From: Peterkaempfera bronchialis
GTDB taxonomy: Bacteria; Actinomycetota; Actinomycetes; Streptomycetales; Streptomycetaceae
Length of the DNA: 64,000 nt
Direction of reading: 5' to 3'
NCBI RefSeq assembly: GCF_003258605.2
Contig: NZ_CP031264.1
Span: 1,178,001 to 1,242,000, forward strand
The notes under the pieces are model-generated. The model searched no databases. It worked only from the letters and a program-made list of their open reading frames with translations, and was not told the origin of the DNA. Numbering within the stretch: position 1 is the first letter of the stretch; each line of letters opens with the position of its first letter. A program made the position numbers and the translations under genes. Positions 34,296 through 43,917 of the stretch are shown in pieces.

Positions 34296-35201
34296 CTACG
34301 GCACCGGGCTCCATGACCAGGGCCGCGGACCGTGGAGCCCTTGCAGGCACTCCACACGGTGCACGGCGTGTTCGTGGGCAGCAGGATGTTGCACCGCGAC
34401 TTGGGCGGCGAAGCAGGCGAGGCGTAGCTCGCGGGCGCCGCGCAGCGTGGGGTAACCCAGCCACTCCGTGACATCGCAGCCGTAGACCCGGCAGTAGCTC
34501 TGGTAGTCCTCTGCGCTGACGGTGCCGGAGGTCTTGCAGGCGACTGCCGTGCTGGCCAGGTCCCACTCGCGGGGGCCGACTGCGGTGCGCTCGAAGTCCA
34601 AGAGGTGGGCGGTGCCGTCCGGGGTGAGGGCAACGTTGCCGGCCCACGCGTCCCCATGGACTACGACGTGAGGAGCGGTTTCCGGGAGGGCGGCCCATGC
34701 TGCTCGTAGGTGGGCCAGGTGGTCGTGGAGCCAGGCTCGCTGCATCGGATCAAGATCGGTCTGACCGATCCGATCGTCCAGGCGGACGAAGGGATCGACG
34801 TAGCCGAGGTCCAACTCCAGGGGGACCGGAAGGGAGTGGAGCTGCCGCAGGAGGCCGGCCAGCTCCACGACCGTCCCGGCGCGATGGTGCCCGAGGTCGT
34901 GCCACCAGGTGACCGCACGGCCGCCGACGTCTTGGGCCTGGGGCAGCTCCTTGATCGGCTGAACCGCGGGAATGCCGTTCTCTGCCAACCACGATGCGAC
35001 GCGCACCTCACGGGCGGCAGCCTGCTGCTGCCTGTCACGGGCAATCCGAGCGACGAGGCCGTTCGACACACGCCACATGGCATTCTCGCCGAGCCGGATC
35101 AGCTCCGCTCGTTCGGCCTGCCCAGGCAGTCCCGCGACTTCGCAGGCTGCCCGCAGATGCTCCCTGCTCGCCTCCACGGCCATGACTGCCGGAGCCGTCA
35201 C
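34296..35201 (-). CDS. phosphotransferase (APH/choline kinase fold)
   Basis: 301-aa kinase-like protein. NAMWRVSNGLVARIARD and the Lys/Arg-rich N-lobe lead to the catalytic loop VVVHGDAWAGNVALTPDG (HGDxxxxN) and the metal motif LLDFERTAVGPREWDLA. Members phosphorylate aminoglycosides, macrolides, choline or similar alcohols. GTG at 35201 overlaps the stop of the upstream XRE-TPR gene (GTGA). An ATG six codons downstream is possible. It may be a resistance gene, but there is no specific evidence. Confidence 0.82.
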   Translation of the reverse strand: MTAPAVMAVEASREHLRAACEVAGLPGQAERAELIRLGENAMWRVSNGLVARIARDRQQQAAAREVRVASWLAENGIPAVQPIKELPQAQDVGGRAVTWWHDLGHHRAGTVVELAGLLRQLHSLPVPLELDLGYVDPFVRLDDRIGQTDLDPMQRAWLHDHLAHLRAAWAALPETAPHVVVHGDAWAGNVALTPDGTAHLLDFERTAVGPREWDLASTAVACKTSGTVSAEDYQSYCRVYGCDVTEWLGYPTLRGARELRLACFAAQVAVQHPAAHEHAVHRVECLQGLHGPRPWSWSPVP

Positions 35202-36423
35202 CGGCCGGCCGCCGCCGCGATCCGATCCCGGATGGCGGCGGTGCCGGGTGCTCTTAGCCGGGTGGCGATGCGGGCGAACTCGCCGAGATCGGAGGCTGCG
35301 CGCCGGCTGTGGACCTGGCCTACGTCGTCCAGTGCCTGATGGGCCACGATCATCGCCCCCTGCGGGTCGCCGGTCACCAACAGGAGCGTAGCGAGTCTGC
35401 TGACGGACATGGCGCGGCTGCGGCGGAAGGCATCTGGATGGCCAGCCACAGCAGTGCGAAGGCGCTCTGCGGCCTGGTCGGGCGGCAGAAGCCCGGCAAT
35501 GGCTAGATCCCGCAGGGCATGGCCGGTGTCGCCGTGGTGCTGCGGCTCGTCGTAGTACGCCAGCCACGCCGGCTCGTCGTCGCCCCATGGGCTGGAGAAC
35601 AGCGCGTCGGAGGCATCGACCGCTGCGAGCGCCAGCCGCTGCTGGCCGAGCAGGGCATAGGCGCGGGCACGCCAGTTCATGACGCTGGCTCGCAGAACCC
35701 AGTCGTCTGCCTCTTCTGCGCAGGTGGTGGCCACGCCGAACAGCGTCTTCGCGGCATCGTGGTCGAACTGGTCGAAGCGATTACTGCCAAGGGTCAGCGC
35801 CAACCGCCCAGTAGCAGCCAGTAGTTGAGGGCGCAGCCGCGGAGGGCAGTCACCCGCTCTCTCCACGCTCTGCCGGAGCACCCCGAGGGCGGCGGTCTGG
35901 AAGATCGCTCCCGAGCTTCCGTGGACATTGCCCCACTCCCGGAGCTGCCGGGAGGTCTCCTCCACGGTGACGACGTCGGCTGGGCCAATGCGCGAACCGA
36001 GACCGCCCTCCCGACCGAGAGAGGCCAGGGCGCCGGCCAGACCTAACGGGCGGGAACCCAGCAACGCGCGTTCCACAGACGGCTCCTTGGGCGATCGACT
36101 CCTGACCAGCATGCCGGTTGCCGCCGCCGGAGAGTTGGCCTTGCCGTGGTTGTCCGCTTGCCCGCGCCGTCTGTCCGCTTCCGCCTTGGCGTACGGCCGG
36201 AAGCGGGACACGACGCCACCAGTACCGAGGAACATGTCGATGGCCTCAGCTGCTTCGATCGAGACGAGCCTGTCGCCCTTCTCGATCTTCTCGATGGCGT
36301 CAACGCTGAGCTGGACTGCCCGCCCGAGTTCGCTGGGGGTATAGCCGCGAAGTTCGCGCCATCAGCTCCGAGCCAGTCTGCGGCCGAACGCGTCGGTTGC
36401 AGGGGGCGTCTCGGTTGCGGCAC
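35198..36423 (-). pseudogene. XRE-TPR regulator broken by a frameshift in the HTH
   Basis: Paralogue of the regulator at 31310. From GTG 36423 (strong GAGGAGGAGG site) it reads VPQPRRPLQPTRSAADWLGA, then switches frame: the continuing HTH (WRELRGYTPSELGRAVQLSV, then DAIEKIEKGDRL) is in another frame directly after an in-frame TGA at 36362-36364. Comparison with the intact paralogue suggests loss of about 10 bp between the two parts. The remaining TPR part from ATG 36235 to 35198 is open (345 aa) and could still be translated, but without the HTH. Confidence 0.75.
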
Positions 36424-36544
36424 GACCTCCTCCTCATCGGCTTGGTGCCCGTGCTCAGGGTGTAGATGTGCTCGATCCATTACACCCCGTCAGCCGCCCG
36501 GGGATGGCCGGTTTGCTTAGCCTCGGTTACGGGAGCGATCGCGG

Positions 36545-36571
36545 TTGACAGCTGAAGCAGCTGGATACGCT
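36545..36571 (+). promoter_or_regulatory. probable leaderless promoter of the HAD gene
   Basis: TTGACA (36545-36550) and TACGCT (36566-36571) are separated by 15 bp. The predicted start of transcription falls at or next to the ATG at 36578. Confidence 0.5.
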
Positions 36572-36577
36572 TGGGGG

Positions 36578-37204
36578 ATGGCGACGACATCAAGGTTCCG
36601 CGGTGTGGTCTTCGACTTCTTCGGGGTCCTGACCTTCAACATGGTCGAGGTGATCTCCGGCTTCGAGGACCGGGAGAAGATCCGGCGGGGCACCTTCCTG
36701 CGGGCCTGGGCGGATCCGCTGGGTCAGGAGCTGTTCCGCCGGTTGGAGCTGGGAGAGATCAGCCAGACGGACTGGGACACCGGGTTCGCCGCCCTGATGG
36801 GGGTGCCCTCGGAGAACCTCCTCGCCCGGTACCTGCACGACGCCTTCCCCGCCCACCTCGTCCTGAAGGTCGCGAAGGAGGCCCGCGCCGCGGGTGTGAG
36901 GACGGCCGTGGTCTCGAACAGCCTCGGCCGGCAGCCGTACGACCCGTACGCGGGCTTCGATCTCACCGGTACCTTCGACGAGGTGGTGCTCTCGGCGGAG
37001 CACCGAGTGCGCAAGCCGGATCCGGCGATCTTCCAGCTGGTCCTCGACAGGCTCGGCCTCGACGCCAGGGAGTGCCTGTTCGTCGACGACAGCGAGGAGA
37101 ACCTCGTGGCAGCGCAGAGTCTGGGCTTCAGCACCCTGCACGCCCTAGATGAGCGGGTCGCCGCCGCACAGCTTCGGGCCGTTCTGGGGCTACCCGATCT
37201 CTAG
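36578..37204 (+). CDS. HAD-superfamily hydrolase
   Basis: 208-aa HAD phosphatase/dehalogenase-type protein. Motif I is VVFDFFGVLTFN (nucleophile Asp; the second Asp is replaced by Gly, as in some epoxide-hydrolase-N-terminal-like HADs), motif II TAVVSNSLG, motif III RKPDPAIFQLVLDRL, motif IV CLFVDDSEENLVAAQSLG. The substrate is unknown. The start at 36578 fits the probable leaderless promoter. Its 3' end overlaps the convergent XRE-TPR gene by 15 bp. Confidence 0.85.
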   Translation: MATTSRFRGVVFDFFGVLTFNMVEVISGFEDREKIRRGTFLRAWADPLGQELFRRLELGEISQTDWDTGFAALMGVPSENLLARYLHDAFPAHLVLKVAKEARAAGVRTAVVSNSLGRQPYDPYAGFDLTGTFDEVVLSAEHRVRKPDPAIFQLVLDRLGLDARECLFVDDSEENLVAAQSLGFSTLHALDERVAAAQLRAVLGLPDL

Positions 37205-38473
37205 GAACTCCCGCACTCCCCGGTGCCCGGTGTGGGTGGCGAGCAGGGTGCGAAGACCGGCGAGTTCGGAGGCCGAACGGGCGGAGTCCACGACCCCGAG
37301 GCACCGGGCGGCGTGCCGGGCGCTGGCGACGGCGGCGTCCAAGTCGTGCCGGGCGAGGTGGGCCTCGGCCGCGCGGGCGAGGTAGATGGCATGGCTACGC
37401 GGGTACTCGTCGTCCCCCGGGTAGGCGGCGCCCATGGCCGCCTCGAAGCAGCGCAGCGCCTCATCCGGGTCGCCGAGTTGCAGGGCGGAAGAGCCGGCGA
37501 TCATCTCGATTTCCCCGTAGTCGACCCAGTACAAGGTCTTCGGATCGTCGTCGTGGACTCCCCGGTCCAGGGCTGCGCGGGCGATGGCGAGTTGGCGGGC
37601 GCACTCCTTGCGCTCGCCGGCCTTCGAGAGGGCGCGGGCGGTGCGGGCGGCGAGCATGGCCTCCATCCGCGGGGTGGTCGTGTGCTTGACCTTCTCCCGG
37701 GCGGTCTCCAGCAGCGAGACGGCGCGCTGTGCCTGGTGCGGGGTGGAGTAGCACTGAATGGCGGCGAAGGAGAGCGTATAGGCGCCGCTGAGCGGGTCGC
37801 CGGCGATGGCGGACGCGCGCAGGGAGCCGTCGAAGTACCGCTGGGCTGTGCCGGGGCGGCCCTGGTCGAACGCGCTCCAGGCCACCTGGCGGGCCGCCTC
37901 TGCGGCCATGCTGAACAGCCGGTCCAGGGAGGTGCCGGAGTAGCGGCCCGTCTTGATCAGCGTGACAGTGTAGAGGAGTTCTCCGCGTGCTAGCCGGTGG
38001 ACTTCTCCGCTGCCGAGTTCGTCGTCCAGACGGCGGAGATCGTCCAGCCGACCCTCGATCCGTGCGAGCTGCGCAGGCGTGTCAGGCGGGGATGGGAGCG
38101 TCTTGCCTGCGGCAAGGGCACTCTCCCAGTTGGCCGCTGACACCGAGAGCGCGATTCCGGACGTCAGGAAGCTCCGGCGGTCCACAGTGCTCCCGTTCAC
38201 CAGTTCGATCAAGACGGCGATGCCTCCGTCCCTGTTCCACGCCGTGTTCTTCGTACCGGCGGTGGGTGCCGCCGCCAGCTCGGCGGCGAAGGTGCCGCCG
38301 GTGCGGAGCACGCGGTCGTAGGCGGCTGCCACTTCAGGTGTGACCGCCCGGTTGCCGTTCTCCACGTTGCGCAAGTACGGCGCGGCGAAGCCAGCTTCGC
38401 GGGCGAAGGCCGACCAGCGCAGACCCGAGGCCCGGCGGTGGTCGCGCATATCCTCGCGCAGTTGATCAGGCAC
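37190..38473 (-). CDS. XRE-TPR regulator (second type)
   Basis: 427-aa regulator with an N-terminal HTH (LREDMRDHRRASGLRWSAFAREAGFAAPYLRNVENGNRAVTPEVAAAYDRVL) and a TPR-like C-terminal two-thirds (about 135-425; repeated 'A..ALskAG..keca..lA.A..al' helices). It is of the kind that often lies next to HATPase proteins in Streptomyces developmental and secondary-metabolism loci. It faces a 460-bp gap before the HATPase gene. Its sequence is not close to the 31310/35198 pair. Confidence 0.83.
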   Translation of the reverse strand: MPDQLREDMRDHRRASGLRWSAFAREAGFAAPYLRNVENGNRAVTPEVAAAYDRVLRTGGTFAAELAAAPTAGTKNTAWNRDGGIAVLIELVNGSTVDRRSFLTSGIALSVSAANWESALAAGKTLPSPPDTPAQLARIEGRLDDLRRLDDELGSGEVHRLARGELLYTVTLIKTGRYSGTSLDRLFSMAAEAARQVAWSAFDQGRPGTAQRYFDGSLRASAIAGDPLSGAYTLSFAAIQCYSTPHQAQRAVSLLETAREKVKHTTTPRMEAMLAARTARALSKAGERKECARQLAIARAALDRGVHDDDPKTLYWVDYGEIEMIAGSSALQLGDPDEALRCFEAAMGAAYPGDDEYPRSHAIYLARAAEAHLARHDLDAAVASARHAARCLGVVDSARSASELAGLRTLLATHTGHRGVREFLEIG

Positions 38474-38934
38474 AGGCGCCCTCCTCCAGCCATGGGATCG
38501 GTCCTGGATCGCCCTAAGTCATTGTTCCCCGGCCGGTGCCGGTGTGTGATCGATTCAAGCCAGAACGTGCAGGAAAGCGGCTGAAGGCCGCTGCCCACAC
38601 ACCCGAGGGGGCCGACCCATGGGATTTGCATGCGGCTCCGCGGCGGGATCGCGGCTGCTGCCCGGCGGCATCCAGCGCGCGATGACGCGCCAGCGGTCCG
38701 GTCCAGGCGCTGTCCGCTTCACACCGGCTCCTGTCCGCTTCCAGCGCGGGCCCGCTGAAGGTTTCCGCTGGTGGCGTGATTCTGACCGTGCGCCACCGAG
38801 TTGCGGAAGCGGACTGCTCGATCCGTCCGCTTGGGCACCCACCACTTTCGGCCTCGCCAGGCGCTTAATGAGACCGAGCGGCCTGCGACGCATTCCCAGC
38901 AGCACTATCAGCCACCCCGGAGAGGAGGAGCCCA
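38474..38934. other. 461-bp intergenic region
   Basis: Divergent promoters for the XRE-TPR gene and the HATPase gene are expected here. TGTCCGCTT recurs (near 38706, 38728 and 38827), the same short word seen inside the XRE-TPR genes of this element. No convincing CDS. Confidence 0.4.
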
Positions 38935-39474
38935 ATGGGGACTCCCACAGCAATGCTTGTCGAGAACATGCCCATCATGGTGAGGCGGCCACCGGCACTG
39001 CCCATCCGCGACCGCCAGCATCTGAGGCTGGTAGCCACCGAGACGGCCCCCCGCCTTACCCGGGCGCTGGCGGATCAGGCCCTCCATCGCTGGGGGGTAC
39101 CGCGCAGCGTTCGGCCGGATGTGCGGCTGGTGGTGACGGAGTTGGTGACGAACGTCCTCCAGCACGCCACCGGTGTGGCGGACCGCATCGAGGTGTTCGA
39201 CATCGTGCTCGACCTGCTGGCCGACTCCGCGGTCCGGGTGCTCGTGTTCGACGCGAGCGCGCGGATGCCGATCCGCAAGACGCCCGTACCCGGCGCCGAG
39301 GGCAGCCGAGGGCTGCTCCTGGTCAGCGGCTTGACCAGGGACTGGGGCGCCTTCCCGCTGCGCGGTGGCGGCAAAGCGGTCTGGGCAGACATCGCTGTGG
39401 CCGCTGAGCCGCCGCAGGACGGCGCGGACGTGCGGATCGTGGCCCGAGTGCTCGGGGCGGTGAGGGACCTGTGA
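38935..39474 (+). CDS. HATPase (anti-sigma-factor-like ATP-binding protein)
   Basis: 179-aa protein of the small serine-kinase/HATPase_c type. The N box is VRLVVTELVTNVLQHATG and the G-box region VLVFDASARMPIRK through GAEGSRGLLLVSGLTRDWG. Such proteins can bind or phosphorylate anti-anti-sigma factors, and many lie beside XRE regulators in Streptomyces. GGAGAGGAGG precedes the ATG. No sigma or anti-anti-sigma gene is nearby. Confidence 0.85.
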   Translation: MGTPTAMLVENMPIMVRRPPALPIRDRQHLRLVATETAPRLTRALADQALHRWGVPRSVRPDVRLVVTELVTNVLQHATGVADRIEVFDIVLDLLADSAVRVLVFDASARMPIRKTPVPGAEGSRGLLLVSGLTRDWGAFPLRGGGKAVWADIAVAAEPPQDGADVRIVARVLGAVRDL

Positions 39475-39556
39475 CCGGGGCTGCGGCGCGCGTGGCGATC
39501 AGGTTCTCCGAGGTCGGCGGCTTACGTACGGGCAACTCCGAGGAAGGAGAACGGTG

Positions 39557-40039
39557 ATGGCGATGCGGACCCAGACATGGTTCCTTCCGGCCACCCGGAC
39601 GAGCGGGCAGATCACTGATGCGGTTGAGCGCCAACTGCTGGAGTGGGGAGCCGCGCTGACCACGGAGCAGATCGAGCGCCTCACTGCGGTGATCACTGCT
39701 CTTCGTAGCGCGGTCGTCGCCAGCACCTGCATCGTCCAGATGGAGGTCACCGTCTACCTAAATCCGGGCAACGCAGTCACGGTGGAGATGGTGGACCGTA
39801 CCGGCAATGAGCCGCCGACCGGGCTGCTGGCCGCACTCGACAGCAGCACCTGGCAGTGGGGAATGGCACCGAGGCCGAACGGTCCCGGCCGCGTGCTGTG
39901 GGCAGCCGTGGAACTGAGCGGCGCGTCGCGTGTCTCCGAAGCCGCAGTGCGATTCGCCCGCACCAGCCGCGGGCGTGCGCTGCGCAGAGCGCTACCCGCC
40001 CCAGTGGAGCGCACCGCACGGCGCTGGCTCGCCGCTTGA
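39557..40039 (+). CDS. small hypothetical protein, possible degenerate HATPase
   Basis: 160-aa protein from ATG 39557 (AAGGAGA 7-8 bp upstream). No clear family. The pattern ALRSAVVASTCIVQMEVTVYL then STWQWGMAPRPNGPGRVLWA recalls the end of Streptomyces HATPase proteins (W-G-x-x-P-x-x-x-G-K-x-V-W), but the N and G boxes are missing. It follows the HATPase gene by 82 bp and may be a non-catalytic relative. The C-terminus is Arg/Ala-rich. Confidence 0.55.
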   Translation: MAMRTQTWFLPATRTSGQITDAVERQLLEWGAALTTEQIERLTAVITALRSAVVASTCIVQMEVTVYLNPGNAVTVEMVDRTGNEPPTGLLAALDSSTWQWGMAPRPNGPGRVLWAAVELSGASRVSEAAVRFARTSRGRALRRALPAPVERTARRWLAA

Positions 40040-40200
40040 ACTTCCCCGCAGCCGGTGAGATCCGCTCCCGGCCGCGGGGAACTGCACCTCGGTCGGCCCC
40101 GAACCCCTGTCCTGGGCTCCCCCGCCCAATCCGGGGCCGACCGAGCACCCCCTGGTCGGGCCAGCTTCCGCCCGCCTCTTCACGTCCCCGGAGTCTGATG

Positions 40201-40389
40201 ATGTGCCAGCACGAGCCTGATTGCCCGCCGGCCGGAAGCCCCGACCAACAGGCCGCCGTCGCGGTCGCCAGCCATCCCGAACAAGGGTGGGCGCTGCTGT
40301 GCAACGGAGTCCTGGTCTTCGAGGACACCGGCGCGGTGCTGCCCGACGGACGTTGCCTGGAACCGATCGGCCGCGGGGAGGCGGGATGA
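40201..40389 (+). CDS. DUF5999 small protein
   Basis: 62-aa protein matching DUF5999: MCQHEPDCPPAGSPDQQAA, then SHPEQGWALLCNGVLVFEDTG and LLPDGR-type text (VLPDGRCLEP). Three or four cysteines near the start suggest metal or redox chemistry. GGAG lies upstream. Its stop overlaps the next start (ATGA), beginning a run of coupled genes that leads into the biosynthetic operon. Its function is unknown. Confidence 0.78.
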   Translation: MCQHEPDCPPAGSPDQQAAVAVASHPEQGWALLCNGVLVFEDTGAVLPDGRCLEPIGRGEAG

Positions 40390-41045
40390 GCGGCAAGCCG
40401 GTTGCGGTGCCGTTCATCACCGCCCGTGCCGGCGAAGAGCCCAGCCGTGTACACATCGTGGCGCTTCCGGCCGGGCGCGGCATCGGCTACCAGGACGAGC
40501 GCCCGGAGGACCGCGACGCACGAGGCGTTCTCTGGGGCCGTGTCCCTCAGTTGCCGGTAGGGAGCCCGCGCTGGAAGGACGTGCACCCCCAGCGCCAGCG
40601 GATCTGCATGGAGCGACTGCTGTGCCAGGTGTGCACTGGGCCGGCCGACCGTAATCACCAGGGCTGGCTGTTCCTGCGCGGGTCCTTGGAGTACGCGGTC
40701 AGCGAAGGCGTCCTGACCGCGCAGCCGCCCCTGTGCCTGGCCCACGCGCTGCTCTCCGCAGAGCAGTGCCGCTACCTGGCGAACGGTTTCCAGGCGATGC
40801 GGGTGCAGCACCCGCTGCTGTTCGGGGTGCTGGGGACGTCCTACATCCTCGACCGGTTCGCTGAGCCCCTGCCGCTGCCGCCGGGTGATCCCGTGCCGTA
40901 CACGCACCCGCGGGCCCCGTGGGTGCTGGCCAGCCAACTGGTCCGCTGCTTGCTGGGCGTCACCGACGTCGACCTGGAGCAGGAGTCCTCCCGCCCTCGC
41001 GCAGGGCTTCGCCACCCGACTGCGATAGAAGGAGCCCTCTCGTGA
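40386..41045 (+). CDS. conserved hypothetical protein with Cys/His cluster
   Basis: 219-aa protein, not assigned. Residues about 75-125 carry CMERLLCQVCTGPADRNHQG and PPLCLAHALLSAEQC, a possible zinc site. The surrounding text (VPFITARAGEEP near the start, YTHPRAPWVLASQLVRC near the end) recurs in Streptomyces next to DUF5999 genes. It overlaps DUF5999 by ATGA and the hydratase by GTGA, so it is part of the operon. Confidence 0.65.
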   Translation: MSGKPVAVPFITARAGEEPSRVHIVALPAGRGIGYQDERPEDRDARGVLWGRVPQLPVGSPRWKDVHPQRQRICMERLLCQVCTGPADRNHQGWLFLRGSLEYAVSEGVLTAQPPLCLAHALLSAEQCRYLANGFQAMRVQHPLLFGVLGTSYILDRFAEPLPLPPGDPVPYTHPRAPWVLASQLVRCLLGVTDVDLEQESSRPRAGLRHPTAIEGALS

Positions 41046-41929
41046 TCGATGCCAAGGACGCAGTGGAGCACGACGGCGAAGTCGGACTGCTGGCGAGAGT
41101 GCTGGCGGCGGACAGTGACCTGCAGTACGAAGAACTGGCCGCCCTGGGCAGTGAGCCTGACTGGGTCTGGGGCAGCGCGCGGGAACTGCTGCACGCGGAG
41201 CAGGGAGCGCGGCTCGCTCCGCGGATCAGCGCCGAACGGCCGGAGGTCACGCTGCAGGAGGCGTACCGCGTGCAGTGGGCGGGGGCGGCGCTGCGGGTGT
41301 CGGCGGGGGCACGGGTGGTCGGCCACAAGGTGGGCCTGACCTCGAAGGCGATGCAGGAGCAGTTCGGCATCGGCGAGCCCGACTCCGGACTGCTGCTGGA
41401 CACCGCCCGGGTCGCGGACGACGGCGCGGTGCTGGTGGCGGACCTGATCGCGCCGCGAGTGGAAGCCGAGATCGCCTTCCTACTGGGCGCCCCGCTGGCA
41501 GGGGAACGGGTGAGCGAGGAGCAGGCCCGTGCGGCCGTGTCGGGTGTGGTCCTAGCGCTGGAGGTCATCGACAGCCGGGCAGGCACCGCCGGTCTCACCT
41601 TGGCCGACAGCGTGGCCGACAACGCCGCCTGCGCCCGGTTCGCGGTGGGAACCTCCGTGCCGGTCGAAGGCTTGGACCTGGCGGCGGAGCAGGTGCTGCT
41701 GACCGTCGGCGGCCGGACGCAGGCCGCCGGTGCCGGGAGCGCGGTGCTGGGCGATCCGCTGCGCTCGCTGGTGTGGCTGGCGCGTCGTCTGGCGCCCTTC
41801 GGCTGCTGGCTTCGCCCCGGCGACCTGGTGCTGGCCGGGGCGGTGCACGCGAGCGTTCCCCTGCTTCCGGGCAGCACCGTCACCGCCCGGTCCCCGCACC
41901 TGCCCGCTGTGCGGCTGCACGCTGCCTGA
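41042..41929 (+). CDS. 2-oxopent-4-enoate hydratase (MhpD/DmpE family)
   Basis: 295-aa protein of the fumarylacetoacetate hydrolase-like hydratase family. VVGHKVGLTSKAMQEQFGI and DSGLLLDTARV are family signatures; EAEIAFLLG supplies the metal-binding acidic residues; GDLVLAGAVHASVPLLPG is near the end. In degradation it hydrates 2-hydroxypenta-2,4-dienoate to 4-hydroxy-2-oxovalerate. The N-terminus is about 30 residues longer than usual. GTG start coupled to the preceding gene. Here it is the first enzyme of a biosynthetic-looking operon with no ring-cleavage enzyme. Confidence 0.85.
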   Translation: MIDAKDAVEHDGEVGLLARVLAADSDLQYEELAALGSEPDWVWGSARELLHAEQGARLAPRISAERPEVTLQEAYRVQWAGAALRVSAGARVVGHKVGLTSKAMQEQFGIGEPDSGLLLDTARVADDGAVLVADLIAPRVEAEIAFLLGAPLAGERVSEEQARAAVSGVVLALEVIDSRAGTAGLTLADSVADNAACARFAVGTSVPVEGLDLAAEQVLLTVGGRTQAAGAGSAVLGDPLRSLVWLARRLAPFGCWLRPGDLVLAGAVHASVPLLPGSTVTARSPHLPAVRLHAA

Positions 41930-41980
41930 CCTCCGGGCGGCCCACCGGGCCACCGGAGCTGGAGCTTGAAGGAGGAAGAG

Positions 41981-42868
41981 ATGTCGTACGTGGAGCGCAG
42001 CCGAGTCGCGGTGCTGGGCGCGGGTCTGCTCGGGATTGACCTGGCGGAGCGCCTGGCCAGGTCGCCGTCGATGAGCTGCGTCCTGGTGGCCGGGCGGCGG
42101 GCCGGAGCCGCGGGCCTTCGCCAGGCCCAGGCTTTGGGCCTGGAGACCTCGGCCGCTGGCCTGGAGGCCGTACTGGCCGCCAAACCGGACGTGGTCTTCG
42201 ATGCCTCCAGCGCTCCGGCCCACCTCGCCCACGCCCCGGAGCTGATCCGTGCGGGCGCTCTGGTGGTGGACCTGACCCCCAGCGGCACCGGCGCGATGGT
42301 CGTGCCTACTGTGAACGGAGTCCAAGCCGAGCAGCACTACCTGAGCCTGGTCAGCTGCGGCGGACAGGCCGCGCTGCCGGTCCTGGACGCCCTCACGCGC
42401 TTCACCGGGGCAGCGCCAGGCTATGCGGAGGTGGTCACCACCGCGGCGTCAGCGACGGTCGGCCCGGCCAGCCGCGACAACCTGGATGAGTACATCGACG
42501 CCACCGGCCGGCTGGTGACCGGCCTGGTCGGTGCGCCGCGGGCGAAGGTGTTGGTGAACATCAGCCCGGCCCGGCCCGCACCCGTCTTCCGCACCCGGGT
42601 GACGGCTCTGGTCCCGGGCCCGCCGTTGCCGCAGGGCCCGCTGCACGCCGCGCTCGGCGAGGCCGCCGACGCCGTGCGCGCCTTCGCCCCCGGCTACCGG
42701 GTCGAGGACTGCCGTCTGGAGCGAGGGCAGGTCCGGGTGTCGGTCGCGGTCACTGCGACCAGCGGCACCTTCGTCAAGCCGTACGCCGGCAACGTGGAAC
42801 TCATCAACGCAGCGGCCGTCCTGGTGGCGGAGCGCCACCTGGCAGCGAGAAAGGCGGTACGGCCGTGA
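41981..42868 (+). CDS. acylating acetaldehyde dehydrogenase (MhpF/DmpF-like)
   Basis: 295-aa dehydrogenase: N-terminal Rossmann [17 protein letters not shown], catalytic cysteine in [18 protein letters not shown], and the C-terminal [18 protein letters not shown]. The family oxidises an aldehyde to acyl-CoA with NAD and CoA and forms a channelling complex with the aldolase, whose gene follows with a GTGA overlap. AAGGAGG lies before the ATG, which sits 51 bp after the hydratase. Several usually conserved positions differ (GVLG rather than GSGNIG), so the substrate may not be acetaldehyde. Confidence 0.87.
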   Translation: MSYVERSRVAVLGAGLLGIDLAERLARSPSMSCVLVAGRRAGAAGLRQAQALGLETSAAGLEAVLAAKPDVVFDASSAPAHLAHAPELIRAGALVVDLTPSGTGAMVVPTVNGVQAEQHYLSLVSCGGQAALPVLDALTRFTGAAPGYAEVVTTAASATVGPASRDNLDEYIDATGRLVTGLVGAPRAKVLVNISPARPAPVFRTRVTALVPGPPLPQGPLHAALGEAADAVRAFAPGYRVEDCRLERGQVRVSVAVTATSGTFVKPYAGNVELINAAAVLVAERHLAARKAVRP

Positions 42869-43905
42869 CGCACACGTCGGGAACCGAGGTCGTCCTGCAC
42901 GATGCGACGCTGCGTGACGGCCAGCACGAGGTCGGTCACCAGATGACCGAGGATCAGTTGCGCCGGTACGCCGAGGCGGCGGACCGGGCCGGGGTGCCGG
43001 TGGTGGAGGTTGGCCACGGCAATGGCCTGGGCGCCTCCTCCCTCCAGATCGGCCGGGCCCGGCTGAGCGACGCGCAGATGCTGGACGCCGTCCGGCCGGA
43101 GCTGGCCTCGGCGCGGATGGGGGTGTTCATGGCCCCCGGCTGGGGGACCGGTTCCGACATCCGTGCCGCGGTGGCCGCCGGGGCGGGCGTGGTACGCGTA
43201 GCCGCGCACTGCACCGAGGCGAACGTCACCCGCAGGCACCTGGGCCTGGTTCGCGACCTCGGCGTCCAGGCGCAGACGGTCCTACTGATGAGCCACATGG
43301 CCGAGCCGACGGAGCTGGCCCGGCAGTGCGCACTGGCCGTGTCCTACGGCGCGCAGGCGGTCGGGATCATGGACTCCGCCGGGGCGCTGCTGCCCGGGGA
43401 CGTCACCGCGCGGGTGTCGGCCATCGCGTCCGAGACCGGCGTACCGGTGATCTTCCACGGCCACAACAACCTGGGCCTTGCCGTCGGCAACTCGCTGGCC
43501 GCCGTCCAGGCCGGTGCGCGGATCGTGGACGTGTGCGCGCAGGGCATCGGCGCCGGTGCCGGGAACACGCCGCTGGAGGTAATGGCTGCAGTCCTGCAGC
43601 GCTGCGGTTACGAGACCGGTGTCCAGGTACGGGCGGCGCTGGCCGCCGCCGAGGTAGCTCGCGAGCACCTGATGGACCGGGCACCGCAGATGGACCCGGT
43701 CAGCATCGTCTCCGGGCTGGAGGGCGTGTTCAGCGGCTTCAGGCTGCCGGTGCTCGCCGCCGCCGAGAAGGCGGGCGTCGACCCGCTGGAGGTCTTCGCC
43801 GAGCTTGGCCGCCGCCGGGCAGTGGCCGGCCAGGAAGACCTGATCCCCGTCGCAGTCGATGCCGTCGCCCAGACGGCCGCGTTGGCCGAACCCGTTAATC
43901 CCTGA
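42865..43905 (+). CDS. 4-hydroxy-2-oxovalerate aldolase (MhpE/DmpG-like)
   Basis: 346-aa DRE-TIM aldolase. [20 protein letters not shown] carries the DxxLRDG motif (metal Asp, catalytic Arg); [14 protein letters not shown] holds the two metal histidines; [14 protein letters not shown] follows. The family splits 4-hydroxy-2-oxo acids into pyruvate and an aldehyde, which is handed to the acylating dehydrogenase; the reaction is reversible. GTG start overlapping the dehydrogenase stop. In this operon it could supply an acyl-CoA or build a hydroxy-oxo acid. Confidence 0.9.
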   Translation: MTHTSGTEVVLHDATLRDGQHEVGHQMTEDQLRRYAEAADRAGVPVVEVGHGNGLGASSLQIGRARLSDAQMLDAVRPELASARMGVFMAPGWGTGSDIRAAVAAGAGVVRVAAHCTEANVTRRHLGLVRDLGVQAQTVLLMSHMAEPTELARQCALAVSYGAQAVGIMDSAGALLPGDVTARVSAIASETGVPVIFHGHNNLGLAVGNSLAAVQAGARIVDVCAQGIGAGAGNTPLEVMAAVLQRCGYETGVQVRAALAAAEVAREHLMDRAPQMDPVSIVSGLEGVFSGFRLPVLAAAEKAGVDPLEVFAELGRRRAVAGQEDLIPVAVDAVAQTAALAEPVNP

Positions 43906-43917
43906 AGGAGAGCCGAG

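Noticed and set aside
38619-39407. 262-aa ORF over the HATPase gene
   Set aside because: Out of frame with the HATPase domain; translation is arginine/proline-rich and without homology I recognise.
41042-43905. Aromatic meta-cleavage degradation operon
   Set aside because: The hydratase-dehydrogenase-aldolase trio is present but there is no ring-hydroxylating or ring-cleaving enzyme, and the genes are coupled to an ACP and tailoring enzymes; the dioxygenase at 62280 is outside the element and separately regulated.
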